A stretch of DNA of 64,000 nucleotides, taken from positions 1,488,001-1,552,000 of the forward strand of contig JACEHZ010000372.1 in the NCBI GenBank assembly GCA_017893485.1, given 5' to 3'. The position numbers and the translations under genes were made by a program. Shown here piece after piece: positions 62,614-63,376 of this stretch (the first letter of the stretch is position 1; each line of letters starts with the position of its first letter). Under the pieces are notes generated by a model, which had not been told where the DNA came from, did not search any database, and saw nothing but the letters and a program-made list of their open reading frames with translations. Source of the stretch: Hemerocallis citrina. Lineage: Eukaryota; Streptophyta; Magnoliopsida; Asparagales; Asphodelaceae.

Positions 62614-63376
62614 TTAAGTTAAAAATATTTTTAAACGGGCCAACCCACGGGTCGACCCGACCCGACCCGGGTTGGACCCTAAAGGGTTCACGGGTTGGGC
62701 GGGTCGCCTAAAACAACTTTCAGCCCGGCCCAGCCCGGCCCGGTTAAGTCGCCAAACCGGCCCGAGCCCGCCCAAGTCAAGGTCCAACCCGGGTGGCCCG
62801 GCCGGTTCGACCCGAATGCCAACCCTACATAAAAGCATATATATGAACATCTTCTCTCACATATATATACACATATATGCGAGAGAGAGAGAGAGAGTAG
62901 AGAAAACTAAATCAGGAAAAAGGAAGAAACGCTTTATCATAGTCTCGGACTCAGCAAGGAAGCTTGACAACAACACCATCCTGGAAAATGCTGACATACC
63001 ATCTTGCAAATTAGAAATTCATAACTCACCTATTCACTACATGCCTAATGTGTGCATTTTAGCTGAGTACTTAAAAGCAATATGGGTAAGAATGCAGTAA
63101 GCAATAAAGCGTAGTGTTTATTCCAAACCTTTAAAGACCCCATTCTAATTCTGCAGGAACCCTTCCTGTGTACAGCTGGTGGTGCAGACTCCACACATAC
63201 AGAAGAAAAAGGACAATCACCGCAAGAGCAACCCAATGAAGAGTCACCGCATCCATAAACAGTTACATTCATTGGCTTCATCGCAGATGAGTCAGAAATA
63301 TTTGACTGGAAATCAATTGCATATGGTGAGCCAATCTCACCAACACCTGCTTGCTTGCCCATAAATGCAAGCCATT
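4678..63376 (-). CDS. NPC1: NPC1-like sterol transporter, 33 exons, N-terminus beyond window
   Basis: Niemann-Pick C1 proteins are polytopic membrane proteins that export sterols/lipids from late endosomes or the vacuole. Exons in coding order: 63376-63129, 55664-55473, 52188-52112, 52014-51897, 51469-51386, 49502-49407, 49286-49185, 46997-46929, 46258-46163, 46087-45980, 44644-44531, 44398-44312, 33851-33723, 33148-32950, 32864-32724, 32643-32600, 29095-29012, 22514-22446, 22357-22281, 13310-13241, 13053-12904, 12638-12573, 12072-11928, 11795-11731, 11650-11585, 10776-10683, 9592-9556, 9431-9374, 7235-7125, 5993-5926, 5265-5199, 5102-5034, 4767-4678. All borders are AG/GT and the phases join into one frame of about 1095 codons. 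Domains in order: end of the Cys-rich N-terminal domain, TM1-TM2, middle luminal domain, sterol-sensing domain, second Cys-rich luminal domain, C-terminal membrane block. Plant NPC1 is about 1270-1300 residues, so some 170-200 are missing to the right. No disabling change was seen. Exon numbers below count from the right-hand, 5' side within this window. Confidence 0.95.
5034..5102 (-). CDS. NPC1: NPC1 exon 32: last transmembrane helix
   Basis: Encodes [20 protein letters not shown] and FLP. The open frame reads on to 4983, but a consensus donor GTAAGT directly follows the CCA Pro codon. The coding sequence therefore continues in the exon at 4678-4767, not at the read-through stop. Confidence 0.9.
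5199..5265 (-). CDS. NPC1: NPC1 exon 31
   Basis: Encodes [20 protein letters not shown] and FV. SGITLTK..GV.VL.F is strongly conserved. 67 bp. Confidence 0.95.
5926..5993 (-). CDS. NPC1: NPC1 exon 30
   Basis: Encodes [20 protein letters not shown] and IF plus two bases of a Ser codon. 68 bp, acceptor CCACAG, donor GTAAGAC. Confidence 0.93.
5994..7124. other. NPC1 intron 29
   Basis: AT-rich intron with no gene or recognisable element. It contains a short tandem repeat of a 20-mer (TCTGTTATTCAGAAAATATA) near 6130-6170. Confidence 0.6.
7125..7235 (-). CDS. NPC1: NPC1 exon 29: transmembrane helices
   Basis: Encodes [20 protein letters not shown], then [32 protein letters not shown] is an RND-permease-type signature of NPC1 and Patched. 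111 bp. Confidence 0.96.
7236..9373. other. NPC1 intron 28 with a degenerate hAT-like remnant
   Basis: AT-rich intron. Between about 8500 and 9015 there is a C-rich patch of ACCC/GACCC/CCAACCC motifs on one strand and TGGGT on the other, resembling the subterminal regions of plant hAT MITEs. I could not define terminal inverted repeats or a target duplication. The rest shows nothing recognisable. Confidence 0.4.
9374..9431 (-). CDS. NPC1: NPC1 exon 28: transmembrane helix
   Basis: Encodes [19 protein letters not shown], completing a Ser codon with exon 27. 58 bp, acceptor TTGCAG and donor GTTAGT. Confidence 0.92.
9556..9592 (-). CDS. NPC1: NPC1 exon 27, 37 bp micro-exon
   Basis: Found by asking what must lie between the block ending SIGLG and LWTSM: the family has a short hydrophobic stretch there. 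Minus-strand codons give [11 protein letters not shown], with acceptor AACAG, donor GTTTGTT and two-base split codons on both sides that fit exons 26 and 28 exactly. Confidence 0.9.
9593..11584. other. NPC1 introns 25 and 26 with two possible SINE remnants
   Basis: Around 10360-10420 and 11235-11300 two related segments share TGAACT...TCTTG(G/A)GTTCA(G/A)AG, the latter part resembling a tRNA B box. They may be old SINE copies but no A box, tail or target duplication was resolved. Exon 26 lies between them. Otherwise AT-rich intron. Confidence 0.3.
10683..10776 (-). CDS. NPC1: NPC1 exon 26: start of C-terminal membrane block
   Basis: Encodes [20 protein letters not shown], then [24 protein letters not shown] is conserved in NPC1. 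94 bp, ends one base into a codon. Confidence 0.95.
11585..11650 (-). CDS. NPC1: NPC1 exon 25: end of luminal domain
   Basis: Encodes [20 protein letters not shown] and LK. 66 bp, phase 0. Confidence 0.92.
11731..11795 (-). CDS. NPC1: NPC1 exon 24: C-terminal luminal domain
   Basis: Encodes [20 protein letters not shown] and [13 protein letters not shown] is a hallmark NPC1 sequence. About 65 bp; the left border could be off by one base, and I chose the base that preserves frame. Confidence 0.93.
11928..12072 (-). CDS. NPC1: NPC1 exon 23: C-terminal luminal domain
   Basis: Encodes [20 protein letters not shown], then [17 protein letters not shown], with family motif F...LPWFL...PS..CAKGG. 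145 bp. Ends inside a Gly codon completed by exon 24. Confidence 0.95.
12110..12260. repeat. Tandem 18 bp perfect palindromes, possible Helitron 3' end
   Basis: The palindrome TGTGCAATATATTGCACA occurs twice in tandem (about 12124 and 12163), separated by AT-rich spacer. CTAGTATAAC precedes the first copy, like the complement of a Helitron 3' terminus (hairpin plus CTAG). TCTATACTAT at ~12238 resembles a Helitron 5' end. A complete element could not be assembled. Confidence 0.4.
12573..12638 (-). CDS. NPC1: NPC1 exon 22: Cys-rich insert
   Basis: Encodes [20 protein letters not shown] and TT, a run of disulfide cysteines. 66 bp, phase 0. Confidence 0.92.
12904..13053 (-). CDS. NPC1: NPC1 exon 21: C-terminal luminal domain
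   Basis: Encodes [20 protein letters not shown], then [19 protein letters not shown] and CPPNDQ. SYIA.PA.SWLDDF.VW.SP is strongly conserved. 150 bp, phase 0. Confidence 0.96.
13241..13310 (-). CDS. NPC1: NPC1 exon 20: C-terminal luminal domain
   Basis: Encodes [20 protein letters not shown], then LNE. Completes the Ser codon from exon 19 across a 9 kb intron. 70 bp. Confidence 0.94.
13311..14476. other. NPC1 intron 19, part next to exon 20
   Basis: Nothing recognised apart from AT-rich intron sequence. A 77-codon open frame at 13543-13776 shows no family resemblance. Confidence 0.5.
14482..14747 (+). repeat. Copia left LTR
   Basis: TG...CA terminal repeat, 266 bp, matching 20076-20341 base for base by eye. 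Contains ATAAATATAG and CACGTG-type motifs near its start. Confidence 0.93.
15142..15465 (+). pseudogene. Captured 5' part of a Cu/Zn superoxide dismutase gene
   Basis: The frame opens [18 protein letters not shown] and continues through [26 protein letters not shown] and TTNGCNST, the N-terminal third of a plant Cu/Zn-SOD. GFHVH supplies two copper-ligand histidines. Homology stops at NGCNST (about 15346), where the family continues with GPHFNP. The frame then runs into unrelated sequence to a stop at 15465. The remaining metal ligands, Cys partner and active-site loop are absent, so it cannot be a working enzyme. About 65 codons read without interruption, although plant SOD genes have several introns, so capture may have gone through RNA. 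From memory the start resembles the CSD3 (peroxisomal) type more than cytosolic CSD1. A GC-rich stretch upstream (14790-15130), unlike the rest of the element, may be captured 5' UTR or promoter. Confidence 0.88.
16588..16676 (+). repeat. Copy A of an internal Copia direct repeat
   Basis: About 90 bp, from GTGATCTAATTATC to TTTAGAATC, nearly identical to 18979-19070. In copy B it directly follows RNase H, its expected place; copy A lies upstream of integrase. Confidence 0.85.
16632..19000 (+). pseudogene. Degenerate Copia integrase, RT and RNase H
   Basis: Recognisable remnants in order: zinc-finger/integrase start ([20 protein letters not shown], ~16800-16870); RT start around 17645-17700 ([15 protein letters not shown]); a LVKS.Y segment near 17965; and, around 18420-18560, a block with [17 protein letters not shown] and [10 protein letters not shown]. 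RNase H-like sequence lies near 18780-18975. Stops and frameshifts occur throughout. Confidence 0.8.
18979..19070 (+). repeat. Copy B of an internal Copia direct repeat
   Basis: Matches 16588-16676 with a few substitutions and small indels. It forms the end of the pol frame and start of the 3' untranslated region. Confidence 0.85.
19071..20075 (+). other. Copia 3' non-coding region with degenerate short repeats
   Basis: Between 19160 and 19400, CATTCCAATTTTGATG and CATTCCAATA(C/T)GAAACAT recur in diverged form. Around 19850-19940, TTGGTTTAGTC...TGAACTATTC recurs. No coding remnant. Ends in the polypurine tract at ~20066-20074. Confidence 0.6.
20076..20341 (+). repeat. Copia right LTR
   Basis: Partner of 14482-14747, same length and sequence. 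It is preceded by the polypurine tract and followed by target duplication GGCAC. Confidence 0.93.
20811..21671 (+). mobile_element. Solo LTR 1 of the TGATGAGGACATC family
   Basis: Begins TGATGAGGACATC, ends TTTACATCA, and is flanked by a perfect 5 bp duplication AAAGA (20806-20810, 21672-21676). 861 bp. It contains a CCTATTTATAGGCC TATA region near 20948 and a pyrimidine-rich block. The related element at 35479 has a tRNA-Met primer-binding site right after the same 3' end, which sets the plus orientation. Confidence 0.9.
21781..22181 (-). mobile_element. Non-autonomous Helitron, 401 bp
   Basis: Read on the minus strand, it starts TCTATACTATTATTAAGC and ends with a hairpin (TGCATCGCACATGCA) followed by TTATACTAG. 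It is inserted between A and T without a target duplication (A at 21780, T at 22182). The 5'-TC, 3'-hairpin plus CTAG and AT target are the Helitron hallmarks. It has no coding capacity, but ATGCATGCATGC-type motifs are present. Confidence 0.82.
22281..22357 (-). CDS. NPC1: NPC1 exon 19: C-terminal luminal domain
   Basis: Encodes [20 protein letters not shown] and KDFNY plus two bases of a Ser codon. GPP.YFVV is conserved in the family. 77 bp. Confidence 0.95.
22446..22514 (-). CDS. NPC1: NPC1 exon 18: start of C-terminal Cys-rich luminal domain
   Basis: Encodes [20 protein letters not shown] and YLQ. The G(L/F)[11 protein letters not shown] block is diagnostic. 69 bp, phase 0. Confidence 0.95.
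22515..22986. other. NPC1 intron 17, part next to exon 18
   Basis: AT-rich intron sequence. Nothing recognised. Confidence 0.5.
22987..24207 (+). mobile_element. Solo LTR 2 of the TGATGAGGACATC family
   Basis: TGATGAGGACATC start and CACATCA end, flanked by GTAAT and GTAAA (four of five bases match). 1221 bp, longer than its relatives, partly from a 77 bp tandem duplication upstream of the TATA region (CCTATATATAGG at ~23181). The 174-codon frame at 23274-23798 falls in the pyrimidine-rich block shared by the family and is not a gene. Confidence 0.87.
23034..23187 (+). repeat. 77 bp tandem duplication inside solo LTR 2
   Basis: GTAGTTTGTTTGAGATTTG starts at 23034 and again at 23111, and both copies run to TTTTGA(G/T)CCTATAT. 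The TATA-like ending is duplicated with it. Confidence 0.85.
25034..26196 (+). mobile_element. Solo LTR 3 of the TGATGAGGACATC family
   Basis: TGATGAGGACATCGG start, TTTACATCA end, flanked by CCTAT and CCTAC (four of five bases match). 1163 bp. It contains the palindromic TATA box GCCTATATATAGGC at 25237-25250. The open frames at 25482-25835 lie in the C-rich block and have no protein-family signal. Confidence 0.88.
25237..25250 (+). promoter_or_regulatory. LTR TATA box, perfectly palindromic
   Basis: GCCTATATATAGGC reads the same on both strands. The same sequence occurs at 53953-53966 in solo LTR 4, with close variants in the other copies. Its position, upstream of the pyrimidine-rich leader, fits a retrotransposon promoter. 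Confidence 0.55.
26520..27380. other. NPC1 intron 17, unassigned part
   Basis: AT-rich. An (AAAT)n run lies near 27090-27112. No gene or defined element. Confidence 0.5.
27382..27470 (-). mobile_element. RTE-clade LINE 3' tail fragment
   Basis: Complement reads through CATGTAGCTGACCC-like sequence (here GTGTAGCTGACCCTC) to GGTATAAGGCTTGTTGTT. This is the characteristic 3' end of plant RTE LINEs, better preserved at 30860-30935. Confidence 0.65.
27771..28235. mobile_element. Probable solo LTR with TGTAAC-type ends
   Basis: Edges TATAACACCCCG and GGCGTTACA are nearly inverted, as in LTRs ending TGTAAC...GTTACA (the left TG is mutated to TA). Flanks TTTAG and TTTAA agree at four of five bases. 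It contains GATCCCATATCGGTGG, a phrase I associate with Gypsy LTRs. 465 bp. The TRIM at 28245 is inserted beside it. Confidence 0.5.
28245..28320 (-). repeat. TRIM LTR, left copy
   Basis: 76 bp, TG...CA on the minus strand; 3'-most LTR of the element. Confidence 0.88.
28483..28558 (-). repeat. TRIM LTR, middle copy
   Basis: 76 bp; shared between the two interiors, with a primer-binding site on its left in plus coordinates. Confidence 0.88.
28722..28797 (-). repeat. TRIM LTR, right copy
   Basis: 76 bp; 5'-most LTR in element orientation. Its first base pair region is mutated to ...CTAATA against CTAACA in the others. Confidence 0.86.
29012..29095 (-). CDS. NPC1: NPC1 exon 17: transmembrane helix before second luminal domain
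   Basis: Encodes [20 protein letters not shown], then IAFSFASI. 84 bp, phase 0, acceptor TTGCAG and donor GTAAGC. Confidence 0.92.
29096..30250. other. NPC1 intron 16, part next to exon 17
   Basis: AT-rich, no gene. A diverged segment near 29607-29680 (GAAACCCT...CATCAGTAT...CTTCAAATTTCT) resembles 28806-28868 on the other side of exon 17, suggesting an old local duplication or a dispersed repeat. Confidence 0.45.
30256..31180. mobile_element. MITE of the fold-back group, split by an RTE LINE
   Basis: Left part (from GGGGGCCCTTCGGTTGC) and right part (to about GAGAACGGTTCTCACC) flank the LINE at 30441-30945. The inner sequences GATCTACATGACTAAATTAGTC and GACTAATTTAGTAATG, with ATTTGCCCAT and GGACAAATG, are partly inverted. 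They match the core of the MITE at 43107-43477. The outer ends do not pair clearly, so the borders are uncertain. Confidence 0.55.
30441..30945 (+). mobile_element. 5'-truncated RTE-clade LINE
   Basis: Translates in pieces to RTE C-terminal sequence, with phrases like [10 protein letters not shown], ...ECW/GCW, MRMLRWM and RGRGRPKLT. It ends GGCCAACCCCAACTAGTTGG, AAAAAGCTTTGTTGTTGTTG and (GAT)n, the standard RTE tail. The flanks show GATGAGAAA at both ends (about 30432-30440 and 30937-30946). Internal stops make it dead. Confidence 0.82.
31200..32599. other. NPC1 intron 16, part next to exon 16
   Basis: No gene or defined element. The antisense frame at 32041-32331 has no family signal. Confidence 0.5.
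32600..32643 (-). CDS. NPC1: NPC1 exon 16, 44 bp
   Basis: Short exon encoding [14 protein letters not shown] between the sterol-sensing domain and the next helix. Too short for ORF prediction; supported by acceptor TTTTTAG, donor GTGAGAT and exact phase. Confidence 0.88.
32724..32864 (-). CDS. NPC1: NPC1 exon 15: last sterol-sensing-domain helix
   Basis: Encodes [20 protein letters not shown] and then [16 protein letters not shown]. 141 bp, split codons at both ends consistent with exons 14 and 16. Confidence 0.94.
32950..33148 (-). CDS. NPC1: NPC1 exon 14: sterol-sensing domain
   Basis: Encodes [16 protein letters not shown], then [20 protein letters not shown] and [17 protein letters not shown] and [11 protein letters not shown] are core NPC1 motifs. 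199 bp, ending one base into a codon. Confidence 0.96.
33149..33722. repeat. NPC1 intron 13 with a 31 bp direct repeat
   Basis: GGGAATGCCTTTTCAAGTGT plus GTAAATTAAAG occurs at about 33560-33590 and again at 33672-33702, just before exon 13. GTTGCTTAAAGGGA also occurs twice. The rest is AT-rich with a (TA)n run near 33320. Confidence 0.7.
33723..33851 (-). CDS. NPC1: NPC1 exon 13: sterol-sensing domain
   Basis: Encodes [20 protein letters not shown], then [20 protein letters not shown] and VLA, covering two membrane helices of the sterol-sensing domain. 129 bp, phase 0. Confidence 0.96.
33852..35473. other. NPC1 intron 12, part next to exon 13
   Basis: No gene or defined element in about 1.6 kb of AT-rich sequence. 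Confidence 0.5.
35479..36448 (+). repeat. Gypsy left LTR
   Basis: 970 bp, same family as the four solo LTRs, with TATA-like CCTATATATACG near 35690. The primer-binding site TGGTATCAGAG starts at 36452. Confidence 0.88.
36463..37350 (+). repeat. 5'-truncated second LTR with its own primer-binding site
   Basis: Lacks the TGATGAGG start but follows the family from the GGGTTTGTGAGAAAC part through the C-rich block to GTTTACATCA at 37350. TTTTGGTATCAGGG follows. It lies directly behind the primer-binding site of the full LTR. Confidence 0.8.
37598..38353 (-). repeat. Nested Copia LTR (3' LTR in element orientation)
   Basis: 756 bp with several GGTCGACC-type palindromes between 38090 and 38230. 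Confidence 0.9.
38673..39572 (-). pseudogene. Nested Copia gag C-terminus and GAG-pre-integrase region
   Basis: 299 codons. It contains a degraded zinc knuckle ([20 protein letters not shown]) and later [20 protein letters not shown], matching the GAG-pre-integrase phrase (..LI S...L...G C.Y). Two similar blocks with MVSTCK/MVSTYK plus VGTK.DK.C suggest a small internal duplication. Integrase, RT and RNase H are absent. Confidence 0.75.
39594..39902 (-). pseudogene. Nested Copia gag, N-terminal part
   Basis: Begins [20 protein letters not shown] and continues [13 protein letters not shown], resembling the Copia gag start (F.G..NF.LWKV.M...L.Q). The frame ends at 39594 and gag continues in another frame below 39572. 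Confidence 0.75.
39945..40684 (-). repeat. Nested Copia LTR (5' LTR in element orientation)
   Basis: 740 bp; lacks one of the GTCGACCG units present in the partner LTR. Confidence 0.9.
40814..41884 (+). pseudogene. Gypsy gag, interrupted by stops
   Basis: [20 protein letters not shown] is the typical start of Ty3/Gypsy gag. It is followed by KAQQYWTNL and [17 protein letters not shown]. In-frame TGA codons at 41021 and 41237 and a frame change after 41455 break it. A zinc knuckle [14 protein letters not shown] lies at ~41648, with the last Cys replaced by Tyr. Confidence 0.85.
41596..42292 (+). repeat. Tandem segmental duplication, copy 1
   Basis: Starts ACGGGTAAGAACACTG at 41596; the second copy starts at 42293, an offset of 697 bp. 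It includes the end of gag and an AGGCG-rich tract at 42030-42215. Confidence 0.88.
42030..42215. repeat. AGGCG/GCGGGTCTAG short-period tract, copy 1
   Basis: Tandem CGGGTCTAGG/CGGGTTTAAG units, with the palindromes GCGGTCTAGACCGC and GCCTAGGC. Repeated in longer form at 42733-42955. Confidence 0.8.
42293..43046 (+). repeat. Tandem segmental duplication, copy 2
   Basis: Same content as copy 1, ending near GAATTTTAAAGTGATTA. Longer because the GCGGGT(C/T)TA(G/A) tract has expanded. Zinc-knuckle sequence again ends GNY. Confidence 0.87.
43107..43477. mobile_element. Fold-back MITE, 371 bp
   Basis: Nearly the whole element is an inverted repeat. GGGAAGTCTTCCGTTGTGCA on the left pairs with the complement of CACAATGGAAGATTTTCC on the right, and GATCTACACATCTAAATTAG pairs with CTAATTTAGATGTGTAGATC. 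It is flanked on both sides by (TA)n, which would hide a target duplication. No coding capacity. Confidence 0.88.
43594..44051 (+). repeat. Truncated right LTR of the Gypsy element
   Basis: Matches 35992-36448 from ACGC(C/T)AACCTGCAACAAC to the TTTACATCA end. The 5' half is missing and is replaced by sequence ending CTCAGGACCGGCCCTG, which looks like the terminus of another DNA element. Confidence 0.85.
44312..44398 (-). CDS. NPC1: NPC1 exon 12: first sterol-sensing-domain helix
   Basis: Encodes [16 protein letters not shown] and a linker ending [21 protein letters not shown] is a strong NPC1 signature. 87 bp, phase 0. The next intron is about 10.5 kb and filled with retroelements. Confidence 0.95.
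44531..44644 (-). CDS. NPC1: NPC1 exon 11: luminal domain to sterol-sensing domain junction
   Basis: Encodes [20 protein letters not shown], then a stretch ending STSDVITIF, which leads into the first sterol-sensing-domain helix. 114 bp, phase 0, donor GTAAGTG. Confidence 0.93.
45106..45858. repeat. 380 bp tandem duplication in NPC1 intron 10
   Basis: AAATTTTCTAATCCTGGT starts at 45106 and again at 45486. The two copies (45106-45485, 45486-45858) are about 95% identical by eye and end at GTTTTAGGTCATGCA. No coding content or transposon ends. Confidence 0.9.
45980..46087 (-). CDS. NPC1: NPC1 exon 10: middle luminal domain
   Basis: Encodes [20 protein letters not shown], then [14 protein letters not shown], the conserved AFV.TYPVNN block. 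108 bp, phase 0. Confidence 0.95.
46163..46258 (-). CDS. NPC1: NPC1 exon 9: middle luminal domain
   Basis: Encodes [20 protein letters not shown], then [29 protein letters not shown] is a family hallmark. 96 bp, phase 0. Confidence 0.94.
46259..46928. other. NPC1 intron 8
   Basis: No defined element. Confidence 0.5.
46929..46997 (-). CDS. NPC1: NPC1 exon 8: middle luminal domain
   Basis: Encodes [20 protein letters not shown] followed by CF. This is the conserved YFKMD...GG..H..YC segment. 69 bp, phase 0. Confidence 0.93.
46993..47072. repeat. 41 bp tandem repeat at the exon 8 acceptor
   Basis: AAAGTACTGATAAGAAGAAA occurs at 46992 and 47033. The first copy overlaps the exon 8 splice acceptor (complement of TA|CTGATAAG), so an extra acceptor-like CTGATAAG lies 41 bp upstream in the intron. 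Confidence 0.75.
47073..49184. other. NPC1 intron 7
   Basis: No gene. A (GTCATTT)n run of about four units lies at 48361-48387. A 121-codon antisense frame at 47413-47778 shows no family resemblance, though its relatively balanced composition could reflect an old element. Confidence 0.45.
49185..49286 (-). CDS. NPC1: NPC1 exon 7: middle luminal domain
   Basis: Encodes [20 protein letters not shown], then [14 protein letters not shown], matching the conserved [17 protein letters not shown] block. 102 bp, phase 0. Confidence 0.94.
49407..49502 (-). CDS. NPC1: NPC1 exon 6: middle luminal domain
   Basis: Encodes LIFSTVTD...[18 protein letters not shown]. 96 bp, phase 0, acceptor TTGTAG and donor GTATG. 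Confidence 0.92.
49503..51385. other. NPC1 intron 5
   Basis: 1.9 kb of AT-rich sequence with no gene or definable element. Confidence 0.5.
51386..51469 (-). CDS. NPC1: NPC1 exon 5: start of middle luminal domain
   Basis: Encodes [20 protein letters not shown] through FYRIEQ, as in NPC1 family proteins (LWV..S.AA.EK..FD..L.PFYRIEQ). 84 bp, phase 0. Confidence 0.94.
51897..52014 (-). CDS. NPC1: NPC1 exon 4: second transmembrane segment
   Basis: Encodes KYGTYVSRN, a hydrophobic helix [19 protein letters not shown], then [10 protein letters not shown], a strongly conserved NPC1 block. Completes the Arg codon split with exon 3. Confidence 0.94.
52112..52188 (-). CDS. NPC1: NPC1 exon 3: cytosolic loop before TM2
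   Basis: Encodes [10 protein letters not shown]...MSNFF plus two bases of an Arg codon. 77 bp; acceptor TCCAG and donor GTGTTG. Phase matches exon 4. Confidence 0.85.
52414..52560. repeat. Compound microsatellite (GA)n (GT)n T12 G31
   Basis: A GA run, two GT runs, twelve Ts, then 31 consecutive Gs at 52527-52557. It produces spurious open frames on both strands. It lies in NPC1 intron 2; the transcript would carry a C31 run. Confidence 0.95.
53297..53445 (-). mobile_element. tRNA-derived SINE
   Basis: On the minus strand an A-box-like TAGTCTAGTGGTAA (complement around 53423-53437) is followed about 40 bp later by B box GGGTTTCGAACC (complement of 53384-53395). This is the internal Pol III promoter layout of plant SINEs. 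It ends in an A run (plus-strand T run at 53297-53306). I could not settle the target duplication. Confidence 0.78.
53827..54871 (+). mobile_element. Solo LTR 4 of the TGATGAGGACATC family
   Basis: TGATGAGGTTATCGG start, TTTACATCA end, flanked by a perfect CTTGT duplication (53822-53826, 54872-54876). 1045 bp, palindromic TATA box at 53953-53966. The 202-codon frame at 54016-54624 lies in the family's C-rich block and is not a gene. Confidence 0.9.
54877..55472. other. NPC1 intron 2, part next to exon 2
   Basis: AT-rich intron sequence. Nothing recognised. Confidence 0.5.
55473..55664 (-). CDS. NPC1: NPC1 exon 2: first transmembrane segment
   Basis: Starts [19 protein letters not shown], a hydrophobic helix that follows GSLK directly in NPC1 proteins, then a basic cytosolic loop ending NQPVR. 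192 bp, phase 0 to 0, acceptor CTGCAG. Confidence 0.93.
55891..56746. mobile_element. Possible DNA-transposon MITE with AGGCGATT ends
   Basis: TAGGCTGCGAGAGGCGATT on the left and the complement of AATCGCCTCTCGAGCCTA on the right form a near-perfect inverted pair 856 bp apart. GAGGC motifs recur inside. No matching target duplication was seen. Confidence 0.45.
57539..58434. mobile_element. Non-autonomous hAT MITE
   Basis: Inverted ends TAGGGATGATAATGGGC and (complement) TAGGGATAATATTGGC. 8 bp flanks ATGTCACC and ATGTCGCT agree at six positions. The subterminal regions are rich in GGCCC/AGGGCC, typical of plant hAT MITEs. 896 bp, no coding. Confidence 0.78.
58443..59302. other. NPC1 intron 1, between the two hAT elements
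   Basis: No gene or defined element. Confidence 0.5.
60170..62295 (+). pseudogene. hAT transposase, broken
   Basis: Starts ATG at 60170, with an in-frame TAA eleven codons later. A degraded BED zinc finger follows (SDWHKFYDY..., [21 protein letters not shown]). The catalytic-core region at 60785-61282 contains [20 protein letters not shown] and ISFDNASNN. The dimerisation region near 62090-62200 has [20 protein letters not shown] and [15 protein letters not shown]. Breaks: stops near 60575, 61280, 61317, 61927, 62026 and 62208, and a frameshift at ~61621. Confidence 0.9.
62524..62615. repeat. (ATT)n microsatellite inside the hAT
   Basis: About 25 nearly uninterrupted ATT units upstream of the right subterminal region. 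Confidence 0.95.
63129..63376 (-). CDS. NPC1: NPC1 exon 1 of window: end of Cys-rich N-terminal domain
   Basis: Encodes [10 protein letters not shown]...GSPYAIDF and the family signature [13 protein letters not shown], then CRIRMGSLK. Begins with two bases of a split codon after an AG acceptor and ends in phase 0 at AAG|GT. The upstream exons lie beyond position 64000. Confidence 0.93.

Larger units (their letters stand above)
59311..62827 (+). mobile_element. Full-length hAT transposon, inactive
   Basis: Terminal inverted repeats TAGGGATGGCAA and (complement) TAGGGTTGGCAT, with a perfect 8 bp target duplication CATAAAAG (59303-59310, 62828-62835). 3517 bp. GC-rich subterminal regions include three tandem GTGACCCGCCC units at ~59350. 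A transposase pseudogene lies on the plus strand, and a long (ATT)n run is at 62524-62615. Confidence 0.93.
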
